Under the pieces are notes generated by a model. That model was not told the origin of the DNA. It saw only the letters and a program-made list of their open reading frames with translations, and did no database searches. DNA of 35,630 bases from an uncultured Bacteroides sp. (GTDB lineage Bacteria > Bacteroidota > Bacteroidia > Bacteroidales > Bacteroidaceae): the NCBI GenBank assembly GCA_945965395.1, contig CAMFND010000140.1, forward strand, positions 1 through 35,630, read 5' to 3'. The position numbers and the translations under genes were made by a program. Below, one piece after another: positions 1-9,738 of this stretch (within the stretch, counting starts at the first letter, position 1; every line of letters starts with the position of its first letter).

Positions 1-20
1 TTCCTCTTTTAAAAGAGGAA
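1..20. other. 20-bp perfect palindrome at window edge
   Basis: The first 20 bases are a perfect palindrome (TTCCTCTTTT followed by its reverse complement) and are followed by a run of A. This can fold as a hairpin. It may be the end of a terminator belonging to a gene left of the window. The T-run that would confirm a minus-strand reader would lie outside the window, so the role is open. Confidence 0.35.
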
Positions 21-46
21 AAAAATATGATTTTGGTTACCTTTTG

Positions 47-152
47 AAAACGCAAGTGCGTTTGGATTAAAACGTCCTTGTGTTTGAAGTCAAACGCACT
101 TGCGTTTTAACTAAAACGTACTTGCGTTTTGTTGCAAACGCCCTTGCGTTTT
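47..152. repeat. Five-unit array of 17-18 bp near-palindromes with exact 22-bp period
   Basis: Five related units begin at 47, 69, 91, 113 and 135, exactly 22 bp apart. Read in one orientation the consensus is about AAAACGYNCTTGCGTTTT, itself an imperfect palindrome with a CTTG centre. The first unit is in the opposite orientation (CAAG centre) and is the exact reverse complement of the third unit over 17 bases. The 4-5 bases between units are not conserved. The same family, with the same 22-bp spacing, recurs at 35557-35630. The array is intergenic, upstream of the PUL promoter. Its function is not recognised. Bases 153-291 after it show nothing but A/T-rich DNA. Confidence 0.85.
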
Positions 153-291
153 TGATAACTGAAAAACAGTATCTCAAGGGGCGATGAAAACTTTTGTAAA
201 AATAGATGTTTTACATCATATCTGATATTGTATTTACTTGATAATTAGGAATTTGTTTATTATTGTTTTTCCTGAATATTTAGGTAATGAA

Positions 292-299
292 TATTTTTG
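292..299 (+). promoter_or_regulatory. Candidate -7 promoter element of the PUL operon
   Basis: TATTTTTG matches the Bacteroidetes -7 consensus TAnnTTTG and is followed by TAC, as in the candidate manA promoter. A clear -33 TTTG at 19-21 bp upstream is absent (only a T-run around 266-270). It lies 53 bases before the GTG and 95 bases before the ATG candidate start of the SusC-like gene. Confidence 0.45.
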
Positions 300-352
300 T
301 ACCCTTAAATGAACTATTTTGTCACCTCTTTCTATAATAAAACGGTACATTT

Positions 353-3300
353 GTGACGAAAACTTTAAAATCTAAATTTAATCTAAATTCTTGTATGCAA
401 ACCGAAATCCGAACTATTCTATGGAGAAGGGGATTGAGCATGATGTTGTTCGTCTTATTCTCTGTAACTGTGGCTATGGCCCAGGTACTCGTGAGGGGTA
501 CTGTGGTTGACCAAACAGGCGAAAGTGTTATTGGTGCCAGTATCCAGGTGAAAGGGACTACTCAGGGAACGATTACTGATATTGATGGTAAGTTCTCATT
601 GGGAGTGCCCGACAAAAAATCCGTTATTGTGGTCTCTTTTATTGGCTATGCCACAAAAGAGTTGCAGGTGGATACCTCTAAGCCGATGTCTATCGTATTG
701 GAAGAAGATACGAAGGTATTGGATGAAGTAGTAGTAGTAGGTTACCAGGAAGTAAGAAAGAAAGACTTGACCGGTTCTGTCGCTAAGGCAGATATGAATG
801 AATTGCTGAATACTCCGGTTGGTTCATTTGACCAGACCTTAGGTGGACGTATTGCTGGTGTGAATGTATCTTCCAGTGAAGGTACCCCGGGCGGAACCAT
901 GAATATTGTGATTCGTGGTAACAACTCATTGACTCAGGATAACTCTCCGCTTTATGTGATTGATGGTTTTCCTGTCGAAGATGCAGCTATTGCCAGCACT
1001 ATCAACCCTTCGGATATTGAATCGTTGGATATTTTGAAGGATGCATCAGCTACGGCTATTTACGGTGCCCGTGGTGCGAATGGTGTTGTTATCATTACTA
1101 CAAAGAAAGGAAAGGTTGGTAAGGCGCAATTGAGTTATGATGGTAGCGTAACCATGCAACATGTAACGCGTACTATTCCGATGATGGATGCGTATGAATT
1201 TGTAAAATTGCAGGCAGAAATGTATCCGGAACAGATGACTTCTTCTTCAGGCGGTTATTTGATGGAATGGGAGGGTAAACAATGGACACTGGAAGATTAC
1301 CGTAATATTGACCAGTATAATTGGCAGGATGAAATTTTCCGTACCGCTTTGCAGCACAACCACAACCTGCGTTTGAGTGGTGGTACGGAAGGAGTTCGTT
1401 ATAATGCTTCTCTTTCTTATTATAATCAGGAGGGTATATTGCTGAATTCTGGTTATGAGCGTTTGCAGGGCCGTATGAACACGGTAGTTCGTCGTGACAA
1501 ACTGAATATGAGTTTGACAGCCAACTATTCTCGTTCTATTCAGACTGGTTCCACTCCTTCAGAGAACTCTTACAGTGGTATGAACAACTTGTTCTATAGC
1601 GTGTGGGGGTATCGTCCGGTTACTTTCCCGAACAAACCGCTTAGCTCTTTGATGGATAACGTAATGGATGATGCAGTGGATAACAGCAACGACTACCGTT
1701 TCAACCCGATTATGTCGTTAAAGAACGAATACCGCAAAAATTATATCAATAACTTGCAGTTGAACGGTTTTGTGGAATATGAATTTATTAAAGGCTTGAA
1801 GTTGAAAGTTTCGGGTGGTTATACATACGATGCACGTAAGAATGACCAGTTTAATAACTCCAAGACACGTTATGGTGGTCCTACTTCAACAGATAAGGTA
1901 AATGCGCAAGTTGTTCGTAATGAACGTCTGACCTGGTTGAACGAAAATACATTGACTTATCAGACTAATATCAAGAAAAAACATTTCTTTAATACATTAG
2001 TCGGTATTACATTCCAGAATTCGGATTATGAATATTATTCATTTAAGACCATTCATATACCTAACGAGTCATTAGGTATGGCGGGTATGAATGAAGGACA
2101 GGCAAGTACAACTAATTCTTTAAAAAGTTCATGGTCAATGATGTCTTATCTTGCCCGTTTTAATTATAATTACAAATCGAAATACTATGCAACGGCCTCA
2201 TTCCGTGCCGATGGCTCTTCTAAATTTAGTAAAAAGAACCGTTACGGTTATTTCCCTTCTGGTTCTTTGGCCTGGAATTTTATGGAAGAAGAGTTTATGA
2301 AACCGTTGAAAAAGGTACTTGATGCTGGTAAGCTTCGTGCGAGCTGGGGATTGACCGGTAACAACCGAATTGGTGAATATGAATATTATGCCTTGTTGCA
2401 GGCGCTGAAGTCGAAAGTGGGAGATTATATTTCTAACGGAAGTATTCCAAGTGGTGTTTATCCTATTAATGGTAGTACTACCAATGTAGGAACGGTTCCT
2501 ACTTCTATTGGTAATAGCAACTTGAAATGGGAAACCACGGAACAGTGGAATGTGGGATTGGATTTAAGTTTCTTCAAGGAACGTTTGAATTTTACAGCAG
2601 ATATTTATCGTAAAACTACGCGAGATTTGCTCTTAGAGGCTTCTCTTCCGTTGACTTCCGGTTTCTACAGTGCAACGAAGAATATTGGTAAGGTACGTAA
2701 TGACGGATTGGAATTGAGCTTGAATACAGTGAATATTCAGACAAAGGACTTTACCTGGTCAACCGATTTTAACATCGCGTTCAATAAGAATGAAGTATTA
2801 GCATTGTCTGAAGGGCAGAACAGCTTACTGACGGCAGCTTCATTTGACCAGAATTATAACTCACAGCCCAGTTACATTGCTCAGGTAGGATTGCCTATGG
2901 GTATGATGTATGGCTATATTTATGAGGGAACTTATAAGTATGATGATTTTAATAAATCTGGTGATACCTATACATTAAAGAAAGGGGTTCCATATTATTC
3001 TACAGAAACCAATACACAACCGGGTATGCCTAAATATAAGGACGTGAACGGTGACGGAATCATTGATTCCAACGACCGTACGATTATAGGCCGTGGCTTA
3101 CCGATTCACACAGGTGGTTTCACTAATAACTTTACTTACAAAGGATTTGACTTAAGTGTATTCTTCCAGTGGTCATACGGTAATGACATTATGAATGCCA
3201 ACCGGTTGTTCTTTGAAAGTTCAAACAATAAGTCTCGCGAACTGAATCAGTATGCCAGCTATGCCAACCGCTGGACACCGGAAAATCCGGACAGTGACAT

Positions 3301-3601
3301 TCCGGCTGCAACTACTTCTGCTTCAAATCGTGTGATTTCTTCCCGAATTGTAGAAGACGGTTCCTTCTTACGTTTGAAAACAGTGACATTGGGTTACACT
3401 TTCCCAAAAACGTTGATTACAAAGGCTAAGTTAAGCAATGCAAGAGTTTACATTGCTGCGCAGAATTTGTGGACATGGACCAGCTACTCTGGTTATGATC
3501 CGGAAGTGTCGGTTCGTAACAGTGCGTTGACTCCGGGACTTGACTTCTCTTCTTATCCGAGAGCTTATTCTATCAGTTTTGGTGTTAACTTAGGTTTCTA
3601 A
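353..3601 (+). CDS. SusC-like TonB-dependent outer-membrane oligosaccharide transporter
   Basis: Outer-membrane porin that imports oligosaccharides into the periplasm using TonB energy, with the SusD-like protein encoded next as its lid. The 1082-residue product has a signal peptide ending near AMAQ (residue 44), a carboxypeptidase-regulatory-like domain (about 46-120), a DEVVVVGY TonB-box-like stretch (124-131), a plug with the SusC signature around SPLYVIDGFP (198-207), then a long beta-barrel ending in a C-terminal aromatic residue (NLGF). The length is normal for the family. The start used here is a GTG. An in-frame ATG at 395 (residue 15) would give a more typical signal peptide beginning MQTEIRT and may be the true start. 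It is first in the PUL operon, with a candidate promoter at 292-299. The transported glycan is inferred only from the downstream PL8 gene. Confidence 0.95.
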   Translation: MTKTLKSKFNLNSCMQTEIRTILWRRGLSMMLFVLFSVTVAMAQVLVRGTVVDQTGESVIGASIQVKGTTQGTITDIDGKFSLGVPDKKSVIVVSFIGYATKELQVDTSKPMSIVLEEDTKVLDEVVVVGYQEVRKKDLTGSVAKADMNELLNTPVGSFDQTLGGRIAGVNVSSSEGTPGGTMNIVIRGNNSLTQDNSPLYVIDGFPVEDAAIASTINPSDIESLDILKDASATAIYGARGANGVVIITTKKGKVGKAQLSYDGSVTMQHVTRTIPMMDAYEFVKLQAEMYPEQMTSSSGGYLMEWEGKQWTLEDYRNIDQYNWQDEIFRTALQHNHNLRLSGGTEGVRYNASLSYYNQEGILLNSGYERLQGRMNTVVRRDKLNMSLTANYSRSIQTGSTPSENSYSGMNNLFYSVWGYRPVTFPNKPLSSLMDNVMDDAVDNSNDYRFNPIMSLKNEYRKNYINNLQLNGFVEYEFIKGLKLKVSGGYTYDARKNDQFNNSKTRYGGPTSTDKVNAQVVRNERLTWLNENTLTYQTNIKKKHFFNTLVGITFQNSDYEYYSFKTIHIPNESLGMAGMNEGQASTTNSLKSSWSMMSYLARFNYNYKSKYYATASFRADGSSKFSKKNRYGYFPSGSLAWNFMEEEFMKPLKKVLDAGKLRASWGLTGNNRIGEYEYYALLQALKSKVGDYISNGSIPSGVYPINGSTTNVGTVPTSIGNSNLKWETTEQWNVGLDLSFFKERLNFTADIYRKTTRDLLLEASLPLTSGFYSATKNIGKVRNDGLELSLNTVNIQTKDFTWSTDFNIAFNKNEVLALSEGQNSLLTAASFDQNYNSQPSYIAQVGLPMGMMYGYIYEGTYKYDDFNKSGDTYTLKKGVPYYSTETNTQPGMPKYKDVNGDGIIDSNDRTIIGRGLPIHTGGFTNNFTYKGFDLSVFFQWSYGNDIMNANRLFFESSNNKSRELNQYASYANRWTPENPDSDIPAATTSASNRVISSRIVEDGSFLRLKTVTLGYTFPKTLITKAKLSNARVYIAAQNLWTWTSYSGYDPEVSVRNSALTPGLDFSSYPRAYSISFGVNLGF

Positions 3602-3632
3602 TAAGAGTTTACAAAGTTTTAAGGGATTAATT

Positions 3633-5498
3633 ATGAAAGCATTAAAATATACGATTTTTACTTTATTGTTTGGCGGTGCACTGACATCCTGTAATTTTCT
3701 GGATAAAGAGCCTTACCAGCTTACACTGTCAGACTATTTTAATACGGCAGATGAGGCCAACTCTTTTTTGACCGGAATTTATGCAGAGTTAGGTCAGTCT
3801 ACGTTCTATGGAGCAGACTATATGTATCTTGTGGGAGGTGATGATTTGTCTCACTATGGAGGTTCAGGACGTGCACCTGCCACTAAAGGGTTGATTTGTA
3901 ATAATGCTACTACCAGTGATGCGGCTGTAACAGGATTTTGGTATACTTTGTATTCCGGCATTAACCGTGCCAATATCTTTTTGGAAAATATTGACAAGGT
4001 TTCTGATATTGATTCAGGTTTGAAGGCTCAGTATACAGCAGAAGCAAGATTTTTGCGTGCATTCTATTATTTTAACTTAGTTCAGTGCTGGGGGGACGTG
4101 CCTTTTAAAACAGAATCTACGAAAGATGTGGTAGGATTGGATATTCCTCGTACAGACAAGCAGGAAATTTATGATTTCATTATTAAGGAGATGCAGGAAG
4201 TTTCAGATGAAAAGACTGGAGGCTTGTTGACAGCAGCAAAACTGAATTATAAGCCTGGTCGTGTGTCAAAATCAGCCGCATGGGGTATTTTGGCGCGTGT
4301 ATATCTGTTCCGTGCAGGAGAATATCATCGCGATAACCGTGCAGCTACAGATGCTGAAAAAAAGGATTATTATCAGGCTGCAAAAGATTATGCGTTGAAA
4401 GTCTGTACGAATCAAGGACATGACTTAGCAAAGGATTATTGGGATTACTTCATTGATTTATGTTCTGATCGTTATAATTCCACTGCTAATGAGAGCATTT
4501 GGGAAGCTGAATTTTCCGGTAATAATACTACGGATGTGAAGGCAGAAGGACGTATTGGTAATATTATTGGTCTGGCAGCTCCTGATATGTCATCTAATTC
4601 AGATGTAGTAGGTGCGGCAGATCCGGGATATTCGTATGAGTTTATGTTTGCAACTCCTAAATTGTATCGCTTGTATTGTATTGAAGAACCAAGTACTGAG
4701 AGACTGATGTCTCTTCATGTAAATTGGAATACAGGTGATAACACAGAAAAAGCAGAAGGTGAGGCTTGCAAGACTATTAAATTGAAGGATAGTCGTTTCT
4801 TGTGGAATATTGCTCCTTTTGTTTATATGGAAAAAGATGGCAAAAATACTGGTGTGACGGGACGTAAATTTTATGAACTGGGTTTCCGGGATGCTGTCCT
4901 TACTCATGATAATAACAGATCTTATTCTTATGGGAAAAAAGATTGGGCTTCTGGAGCAACAGAGCCCAAGGAAGGAGATTATGATTATAATAGTAAATTT
5001 ACGACGAATATAGCTCGTTCATGTTCTAAATACCGTCGTGAATATGAGGCTGATAAGAAAGATAAGAATAATACTGCCATTAATTTCCCGATTTTACGTT
5101 ATTCTGATGTGCTGCTGATGGTAGCGGAAGCAGAAAATGAATTGAACGGACCGGATGCTGCTTATGATTATCTGAATGAGGTGAGAGAGCGTGCTGGGGC
5201 AAGTACAATTGCAAAGGGAACTTTAAGCAAAGATGAGTTCCGCCAGATGGTGAAAGATGAGCGCGGTCGTGAACTTTGCTTCGAGTATACTCGCCATTTT
5301 GACTTGATTCGTTGGGGAGAATTTGTAGAGGATATGAATGAGCTTATTGATTACGCTCGTGCAGGAGGGGAATGGAATCAGGGCCCTTCAAATGTGTATA
5401 CTTATTTCCAGGTATCTTCTACTTATAATTATTTCCCTATACCTGATGCGGAGATGGCTGTGAATAAGGCAATCACAAGCAACAATCCGGGTTGGTAA
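3633..5498 (+). CDS. SusD/RagB-family nutrient-binding outer-membrane lipoprotein
   Basis: Surface lipoprotein that caps the SusC-like barrel and delivers glycan to it. The 621-residue product has a lipobox LTSC with Cys20 as lipidation site, an N-terminal SusD region rich in TPR-like helices (about 20-340; see the FLRAFYYFNLVQCWGD stretch), and a C-terminal SusD/RagB region with RYSDVLLMVAEAENEL and the closing FPIPDAEM motif typical of the family. It starts 31 bases after the SusC-like stop, so the two are cotranscribed. Pairing with a SusC homologue is the defining mark of a Bacteroidetes PUL. The ligand cannot be read from sequence. Confidence 0.95.
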   Translation: MKALKYTIFTLLFGGALTSCNFLDKEPYQLTLSDYFNTADEANSFLTGIYAELGQSTFYGADYMYLVGGDDLSHYGGSGRAPATKGLICNNATTSDAAVTGFWYTLYSGINRANIFLENIDKVSDIDSGLKAQYTAEARFLRAFYYFNLVQCWGDVPFKTESTKDVVGLDIPRTDKQEIYDFIIKEMQEVSDEKTGGLLTAAKLNYKPGRVSKSAAWGILARVYLFRAGEYHRDNRAATDAEKKDYYQAAKDYALKVCTNQGHDLAKDYWDYFIDLCSDRYNSTANESIWEAEFSGNNTTDVKAEGRIGNIIGLAAPDMSSNSDVVGAADPGYSYEFMFATPKLYRLYCIEEPSTERLMSLHVNWNTGDNTEKAEGEACKTIKLKDSRFLWNIAPFVYMEKDGKNTGVTGRKFYELGFRDAVLTHDNNRSYSYGKKDWASGATEPKEGDYDYNSKFTTNIARSCSKYRREYEADKKDKNNTAINFPILRYSDVLLMVAEAENELNGPDAAYDYLNEVRERAGASTIAKGTLSKDEFRQMVKDERGRELCFEYTRHFDLIRWGEFVEDMNELIDYARAGGEWNQGPSNVYTYFQVSSTYNYFPIPDAEMAVNKAITSNNPGW

Positions 5499-5534
5499 TG
5501 ATAAATGTATTAATGAAAATTTAATTATTGGTAA

Positions 5535-6695
5535 ATGAAAACTTCAAAATTATATATATTGTTGCTTTCTACGTTGGCTTTTGCGTCTTGTACAAAGGAG
5601 ATGACCGAAGGACTGGACGAAGTAAACGTAAGCGTGGTGACATCCGAGACTGTTACTGCCGAAGGGAGTATAATTACTGTAAAAAAAGGAACTCCGGTAG
5701 AGTTCTCTTTTGCGGGAGAACCTGATTTCATAACTTTTTATAGTGGAGAACTTGGACATCAGTATATTTACCGTCAACGTGTGGAAAATGAAGAATCAGA
5801 TATTGTTTCTTCAAAGTTAAAATTTAATATCTATCAGGAAGGTACTTCATACGCAGAGTCAACAGGGCGTTATACTAATTGTATTGATGTCTTTTATGCT
5901 TTTTCCGATCCGGAAAATGGGGTAGAAGGTTTCCCTGGCTTATCAAAAGATAATTTTGATGCTGATTCTACGCTGGTTGTTGATTTCTGGAAAGCGGGAA
6001 AGTGGAAGGAAATTTGTCCTAAAGCTGAGTACGATAATCTTGGAACGAATATAACTGTGGCAAAGTCTTGTGAGTTGGATGTAAAGGATTTTGTAGGTAA
6101 GAATTTGGTTATAGCGATAGCTTATAACAAAGAGGAAAGACCTAATCCTAGCGTTAATGGAAAGAATGCTACTACTCAGTTGAAATATTATTTTGACTCT
6201 ATGAATATAGAGAATCTGCTTCGCAATAACAATGTTACGCATCAATATGCAGGTGAATTCATGTTTACTGCGTTGAACTTCAATCATGAAAATCTCTATA
6301 ACCAGTCAATTAAAGACGATGATAAGGGATATAAAGGTAACGATTGGACTAGCGTTTCAAGCTATTTACCTGATGATTTAGCGTATGGCACAGTAACAGC
6401 AAATGTTTCAGGGATGTGGAACATGAACAATGTGGCAAATGGAGGATTTTATATTCACAGTACGGGAAGTGCTTATTCGTGGAAAACTGCCTGGCTGGTG
6501 TCTGACCCTATTAAGATTACCTCATGTGAACCTGATCAGGGGGTAAGCATCAAGAACTTGTCGCAAGACATTCGTTCATATAGCTATACCTATGAAAATG
6601 TGGGTACTTACAGAGCAACTTTCTTGATTACAAATGCGAACTATAAGCATGACGATTCACAGGTATATACTGTGGTTGTCAATGTGACAGATTAA
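5535..6695 (+). CDS. DUF5017-type surface lipoprotein, probable glycan-binding protein
   Basis: Lipoprotein of 386 residues with lipobox FASC (Cys19) followed by acidic residues. The N-terminal third contains a beta-rich domain with FITFYSGELGH (near residues 65-75), a stretch I associate with the DUF5017 family of Bacteroides PUL lipoproteins. The remainder looks beta-rich, and the end (about 290-386, with YTYENVGTYRATF and VYTVVVNVTD) resembles a PKD/Ig-like fold. It sits in the SusE position directly after SusD, where PULs usually encode non-catalytic surface glycan-binding proteins. That role is inferred from position. No catalytic motif was recognised. Confidence 0.75.
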   Translation: MKTSKLYILLLSTLAFASCTKEMTEGLDEVNVSVVTSETVTAEGSIITVKKGTPVEFSFAGEPDFITFYSGELGHQYIYRQRVENEESDIVSSKLKFNIYQEGTSYAESTGRYTNCIDVFYAFSDPENGVEGFPGLSKDNFDADSTLVVDFWKAGKWKEICPKAEYDNLGTNITVAKSCELDVKDFVGKNLVIAIAYNKEERPNPSVNGKNATTQLKYYFDSMNIENLLRNNNVTHQYAGEFMFTALNFNHENLYNQSIKDDDKGYKGNDWTSVSSYLPDDLAYGTVTANVSGMWNMNNVANGGFYIHSTGSAYSWKTAWLVSDPIKITSCEPDQGVSIKNLSQDIRSYSYTYENVGTYRATFLITNANYKHDDSQVYTVVVNVTD

Positions 6696-6704
6696 CTTTA
6701 AATT

Positions 6705-8810
6705 ATGAATTGCGTTATGAAATACATAAAATCATATATCCTTTTGGCTCTCATGGTATTGGCTGTGACGGGTTGTAAGCAGGAGGATTTGAAGGACGAT
6801 GTGAATGCTCTCAAGGATAGAGTGACTCTGCTTGAAGAACAAGTAAAATTACTAAATGAGAATATTGCATTCTTCTCTAAAGTATTGGTTTGTCAGACGA
6901 TAGATAATGGTGACGGTACTTTTACCGAAGTTCCGGCTTATTCTATTTCTGAGGTATTGGTAAATGATGGAACTACTTTTACTGCCAAGTTTAATGACGG
7001 GAATGTATTGACACTTGCAATTGGCTCAAAAGGTACGGTTACGACTCCTCAGCTGGGGGTTAATCCGGAAACGGGCAAGTGGATGCTGAATGGCAGTGAT
7101 ACTCCTTATAATGCAGTGGGTGCTGATAGTAGTGTTGATGGAGATAAGCCTGAATTTAACATAGCATTGGATAATTCTACACGGCAGTATTATTGGCAAG
7201 TAAGATTTGGCGACTCTGGGCCTTGGCAGAATGTAACTGATGCAGAAGGTAATAAAGTGTATGTAACTGAAGCTGATGGTGAATTAGCCAAGGATAACCT
7301 TTTTAAGGATGCAGAGGTAGAGGAAAATGAGTTTGTGCTGACTTATTATATAAATGGTGACGGGCAAGATCCTACAGATGAAGTTCGCATCCCTATCATC
7401 TCAGACCTGTCATGCGTGATCAATGTACCGGAAGAAGACATGGCGGATGGTTATTGGGAAATTGGTGTAGATGGATCTTCTGCTGAAGTAGAGATAAAAG
7501 GTGACCATTGGTTTGTGATTGCTCCTCATGGATGGGAAGCTAGCATTTCTGAAACTTTGACTGACGGTAAAGCTACTTTGACAGTGAAAAAGTCAGCAAC
7601 TGCTTCTGCTGGCTTGAAAAGTCGTGCTACTGCCAATAATACGGATGAAGTGGTGGTACAGGTGAATAAAGGAATGTACTGGGCTGTAGCAAAGGTGAAG
7701 GTTCGGGAAAAAGTAACAGACTATTTTTATCAGGTATATAGTAATGGGCAAGATATTGTGGTTGGTGAACCTGACAATGAGAATGGTTATGGATTAAAGA
7801 TCAATAATACTGATTTTTCTGGTGGGCAATTACTTCAGGATGCAGCTTCAATTTCCGCCAATGGTGTGTATTTTATCGAGGAAGGGGTAACTGTAACTCT
7901 CGATGCTATTTCTGATTTGCAATCATTGGTGATTGTGGGAAATAACCCCGAGAAGCCTTCCACAGTAAAAGTGGAGGCCAATTCCTTCTTGTTAGGTGCT
8001 ACTGGCGGTAAGGGCATTGTGATGAAGAATGTGATTTTGGATGCTGAAAATGCGACATTTACCAATGGTGGTTTAATTGCAACAACAGCTGGATCGGTTG
8101 AAACTCGATTTGATCATATTATATTTGATGGATGTGATGTTAAGATGCGGGTGGGTAAAATGTTGGTTCGTTTTGACCGTCGTACAGATAATTTGATTAG
8201 TACTATTGTGAATTTTGCAATTTATAATACGAAAGTTAAAATACCTCTTCCTACTACTGATACTGCAATAAATATGTTTTTTGTTTATGCTGATAAATCC
8301 AAAACATTTAATGGCTGTGAGTCCTTAGTTTATAAAAACAATATTTTTTATGCTGCTGAAAATGGAAATGCTTGGGCTAATTTTGCGCTCTTGCAGTCGA
8401 ATACCTCTCTTGGAGAGTTTAATAAAGTCATAGTACAGAATAATACACTTGTAAATCTTTTGGCTAAGAACATATTGGCTCGTGCAAAAATGAACAAATT
8501 GTCTGTAACTAATAACTTATTGTGGAATAATTCTTCGGCAACAGACAATCGTAGTGTGATAGCGCTTATGTCAGGCTCTGATGTCAATGCGGTGGAATAT
8601 GGAAATAACAAAGTGTATGATATATCTGCAGATGCGAAGAAGTGGACTTTATTTTATGGTAGTGTAACTCCAGATCCTATTGAAGGCGGTAATAACTTAC
8701 CTATAGAAGCCGTTGACCCATTTACAACAGAAGGTGGCTCGATGGATTGGAATGCAGGCGTATTTGTACCTGGAGCAGGTTATGAAAATATCGGTGCACA
8801 TATTAACTAA
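6705..8810 (+). CDS. DUF4988-type coiled-coil lipoprotein with C-terminal beta-helix
   Basis: Lipoprotein of 701 residues; lipobox VTGC puts the lipidated Cys at 24, followed by KQED, an acidic tail compatible with surface export. Residues 28-60 are a strong heptad coiled coil (LKDRVTLLEEQVKLLNENI), the mark of DUF4988 proteins. Next come small beta modules carrying the phrases GKWMLNGSDTPYNAVG and YYWQVRFGDSGPWQ. From about 375 to 640 the protein has short repeated strands with asparagine-rich turns (for example KNNIFYAAENGNAW, VQNNTLVNL), suggesting a right-handed parallel beta-helix similar to DUF4957/DUF5123 proteins. It is paralogous to the product at 9739. An ATG at 6717 (MKYIKSY) is an equally good start. 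Function unknown: either binds or cleaves the PUL substrate. Confidence 0.8.
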   Translation: MNCVMKYIKSYILLALMVLAVTGCKQEDLKDDVNALKDRVTLLEEQVKLLNENIAFFSKVLVCQTIDNGDGTFTEVPAYSISEVLVNDGTTFTAKFNDGNVLTLAIGSKGTVTTPQLGVNPETGKWMLNGSDTPYNAVGADSSVDGDKPEFNIALDNSTRQYYWQVRFGDSGPWQNVTDAEGNKVYVTEADGELAKDNLFKDAEVEENEFVLTYYINGDGQDPTDEVRIPIISDLSCVINVPEEDMADGYWEIGVDGSSAEVEIKGDHWFVIAPHGWEASISETLTDGKATLTVKKSATASAGLKSRATANNTDEVVVQVNKGMYWAVAKVKVREKVTDYFYQVYSNGQDIVVGEPDNENGYGLKINNTDFSGGQLLQDAASISANGVYFIEEGVTVTLDAISDLQSLVIVGNNPEKPSTVKVEANSFLLGATGGKGIVMKNVILDAENATFTNGGLIATTAGSVETRFDHIIFDGCDVKMRVGKMLVRFDRRTDNLISTIVNFAIYNTKVKIPLPTTDTAINMFFVYADKSKTFNGCESLVYKNNIFYAAENGNAWANFALLQSNTSLGEFNKVIVQNNTLVNLLAKNILARAKMNKLSVTNNLLWNNSSATDNRSVIALMSGSDVNAVEYGNNKVYDISADAKKWTLFYGSVTPDPIEGGNNLPIEAVDPFTTEGGSMDWNAGVFVPGAGYENIGAHIN

Positions 8811-8824
8811 AAAGCATAAGAATC

Positions 8825-9709
8825 ATGAAAAAATTACTATATCTATTTATTACATGTCTGTCTTTTATCGCGTTCTCATCGTGCGATGACCGTGATGAAA
8901 TTCGCAATGACATTAACGACCTGAATTCGCGTCTGGATGCATTGGATGCACAGATAGATGCATATAACAAGCAGATTGTTGCTTATCAGGACATGGTTTT
9001 GGGGCAGGTTTACATCAAAGACTATAGTCGTGATGAAAAGACCGGAAATTATGTACTCACTTTGAGCGATGGAACGGCTGTGACGGTTTACAGCGGAAAT
9101 CCGGATAACGAAATACCGCAAATGTATATTGCAGATGATGGCACGTGGCATTACACGCAGGACGGTGCGGACTATGTCCTGACAGATGATGCTGGAAATT
9201 CAATTACTGCGTGGCCGGTAGATGGGAAAAATGGGGTAACTCCTCAGATTAGTGTCGATGCAGAAGGTTATTGGCAGGTTTCTATGGATGGAGGTGCCAC
9301 TTGGGAACGTCTTGGAGGAACTACTCCTATAGCAAGTCCGGACATGATGTTACCTAGTATTTTTCAGTCTGTAACGGTTAGTGAGGATGGCAAGTCAATG
9401 ACATTTGTAGTGGCTTCTACGGGAGAATCAGTAACGGTTCCTGTGGGAGTTGAAGATTCTTTTGGTTTGACCTTGACGGATGGGTATGATTTGTCTGTCC
9501 AGGCTGGGCAATCTGTTTCAGTCGCTATTCAGCAGACCAATGTAAAGGAGATTGTAATTGAATCAACTCCGTTGCAGGTGGAAGTGACTGAAACGAATTT
9601 GAAAGTGACAGCTCCAGCTGGCCTTTCAGGTTCTTATACGTTGTATCTGAAAGTCTTCTCGGCAGAAGGCTACTGTAAGCTGGTTACGGTAAACGTGACA
9701 GTTAGTTAA
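8825..9709 (+). CDS. Short DUF4988-type lipoprotein (stalk and beta modules only)
   Basis: Lipoprotein of 294 residues, lipobox FSSC (Cys20) followed by DDRDE. A heptad coiled coil spans about residues 22-50 (IRNDINDLNSRLDALDAQI). It is followed by the beta modules seen in its neighbours: the LTLSDGTAVTVYSG hairpin, DDGTWHYTQDGADYVL, then DGKNGVTPQISVDAEGYWQV with GGATWERLGG, and a C-terminal Ig-like domain ending in VTVNVTVS. It lacks the beta-helix of the products on either side. The stop is genuine and the protein ends in a complete-looking domain, so it reads as a short family member rather than a truncated one. It may be a spacer or binding subunit in a surface complex. Confidence 0.78.
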   Translation: MKKLLYLFITCLSFIAFSSCDDRDEIRNDINDLNSRLDALDAQIDAYNKQIVAYQDMVLGQVYIKDYSRDEKTGNYVLTLSDGTAVTVYSGNPDNEIPQMYIADDGTWHYTQDGADYVLTDDAGNSITAWPVDGKNGVTPQISVDAEGYWQVSMDGGATWERLGGTTPIASPDMMLPSIFQSVTVSEDGKSMTFVVASTGESVTVPVGVEDSFGLTLTDGYDLSVQAGQSVSVAIQQTNVKEIVIESTPLQVEVTETNLKVTAPAGLSGSYTLYLKVFSAEGYCKLVTVNVTVS

Positions 9710-9738
9710 GAGTATGAACAATAGGTTAACAAAACAAG

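Noticed and set aside
47-152. Possible CRISPR array
   Set aside because: Period is only 22 bp with 4-5 bp spacers, units vary and flip orientation, and no cas genes are present.
153-352. Riboswitch or small RNA in the PUL leader
   Set aside because: No conserved structured element was recognised; the stretch is simply A/T rich.
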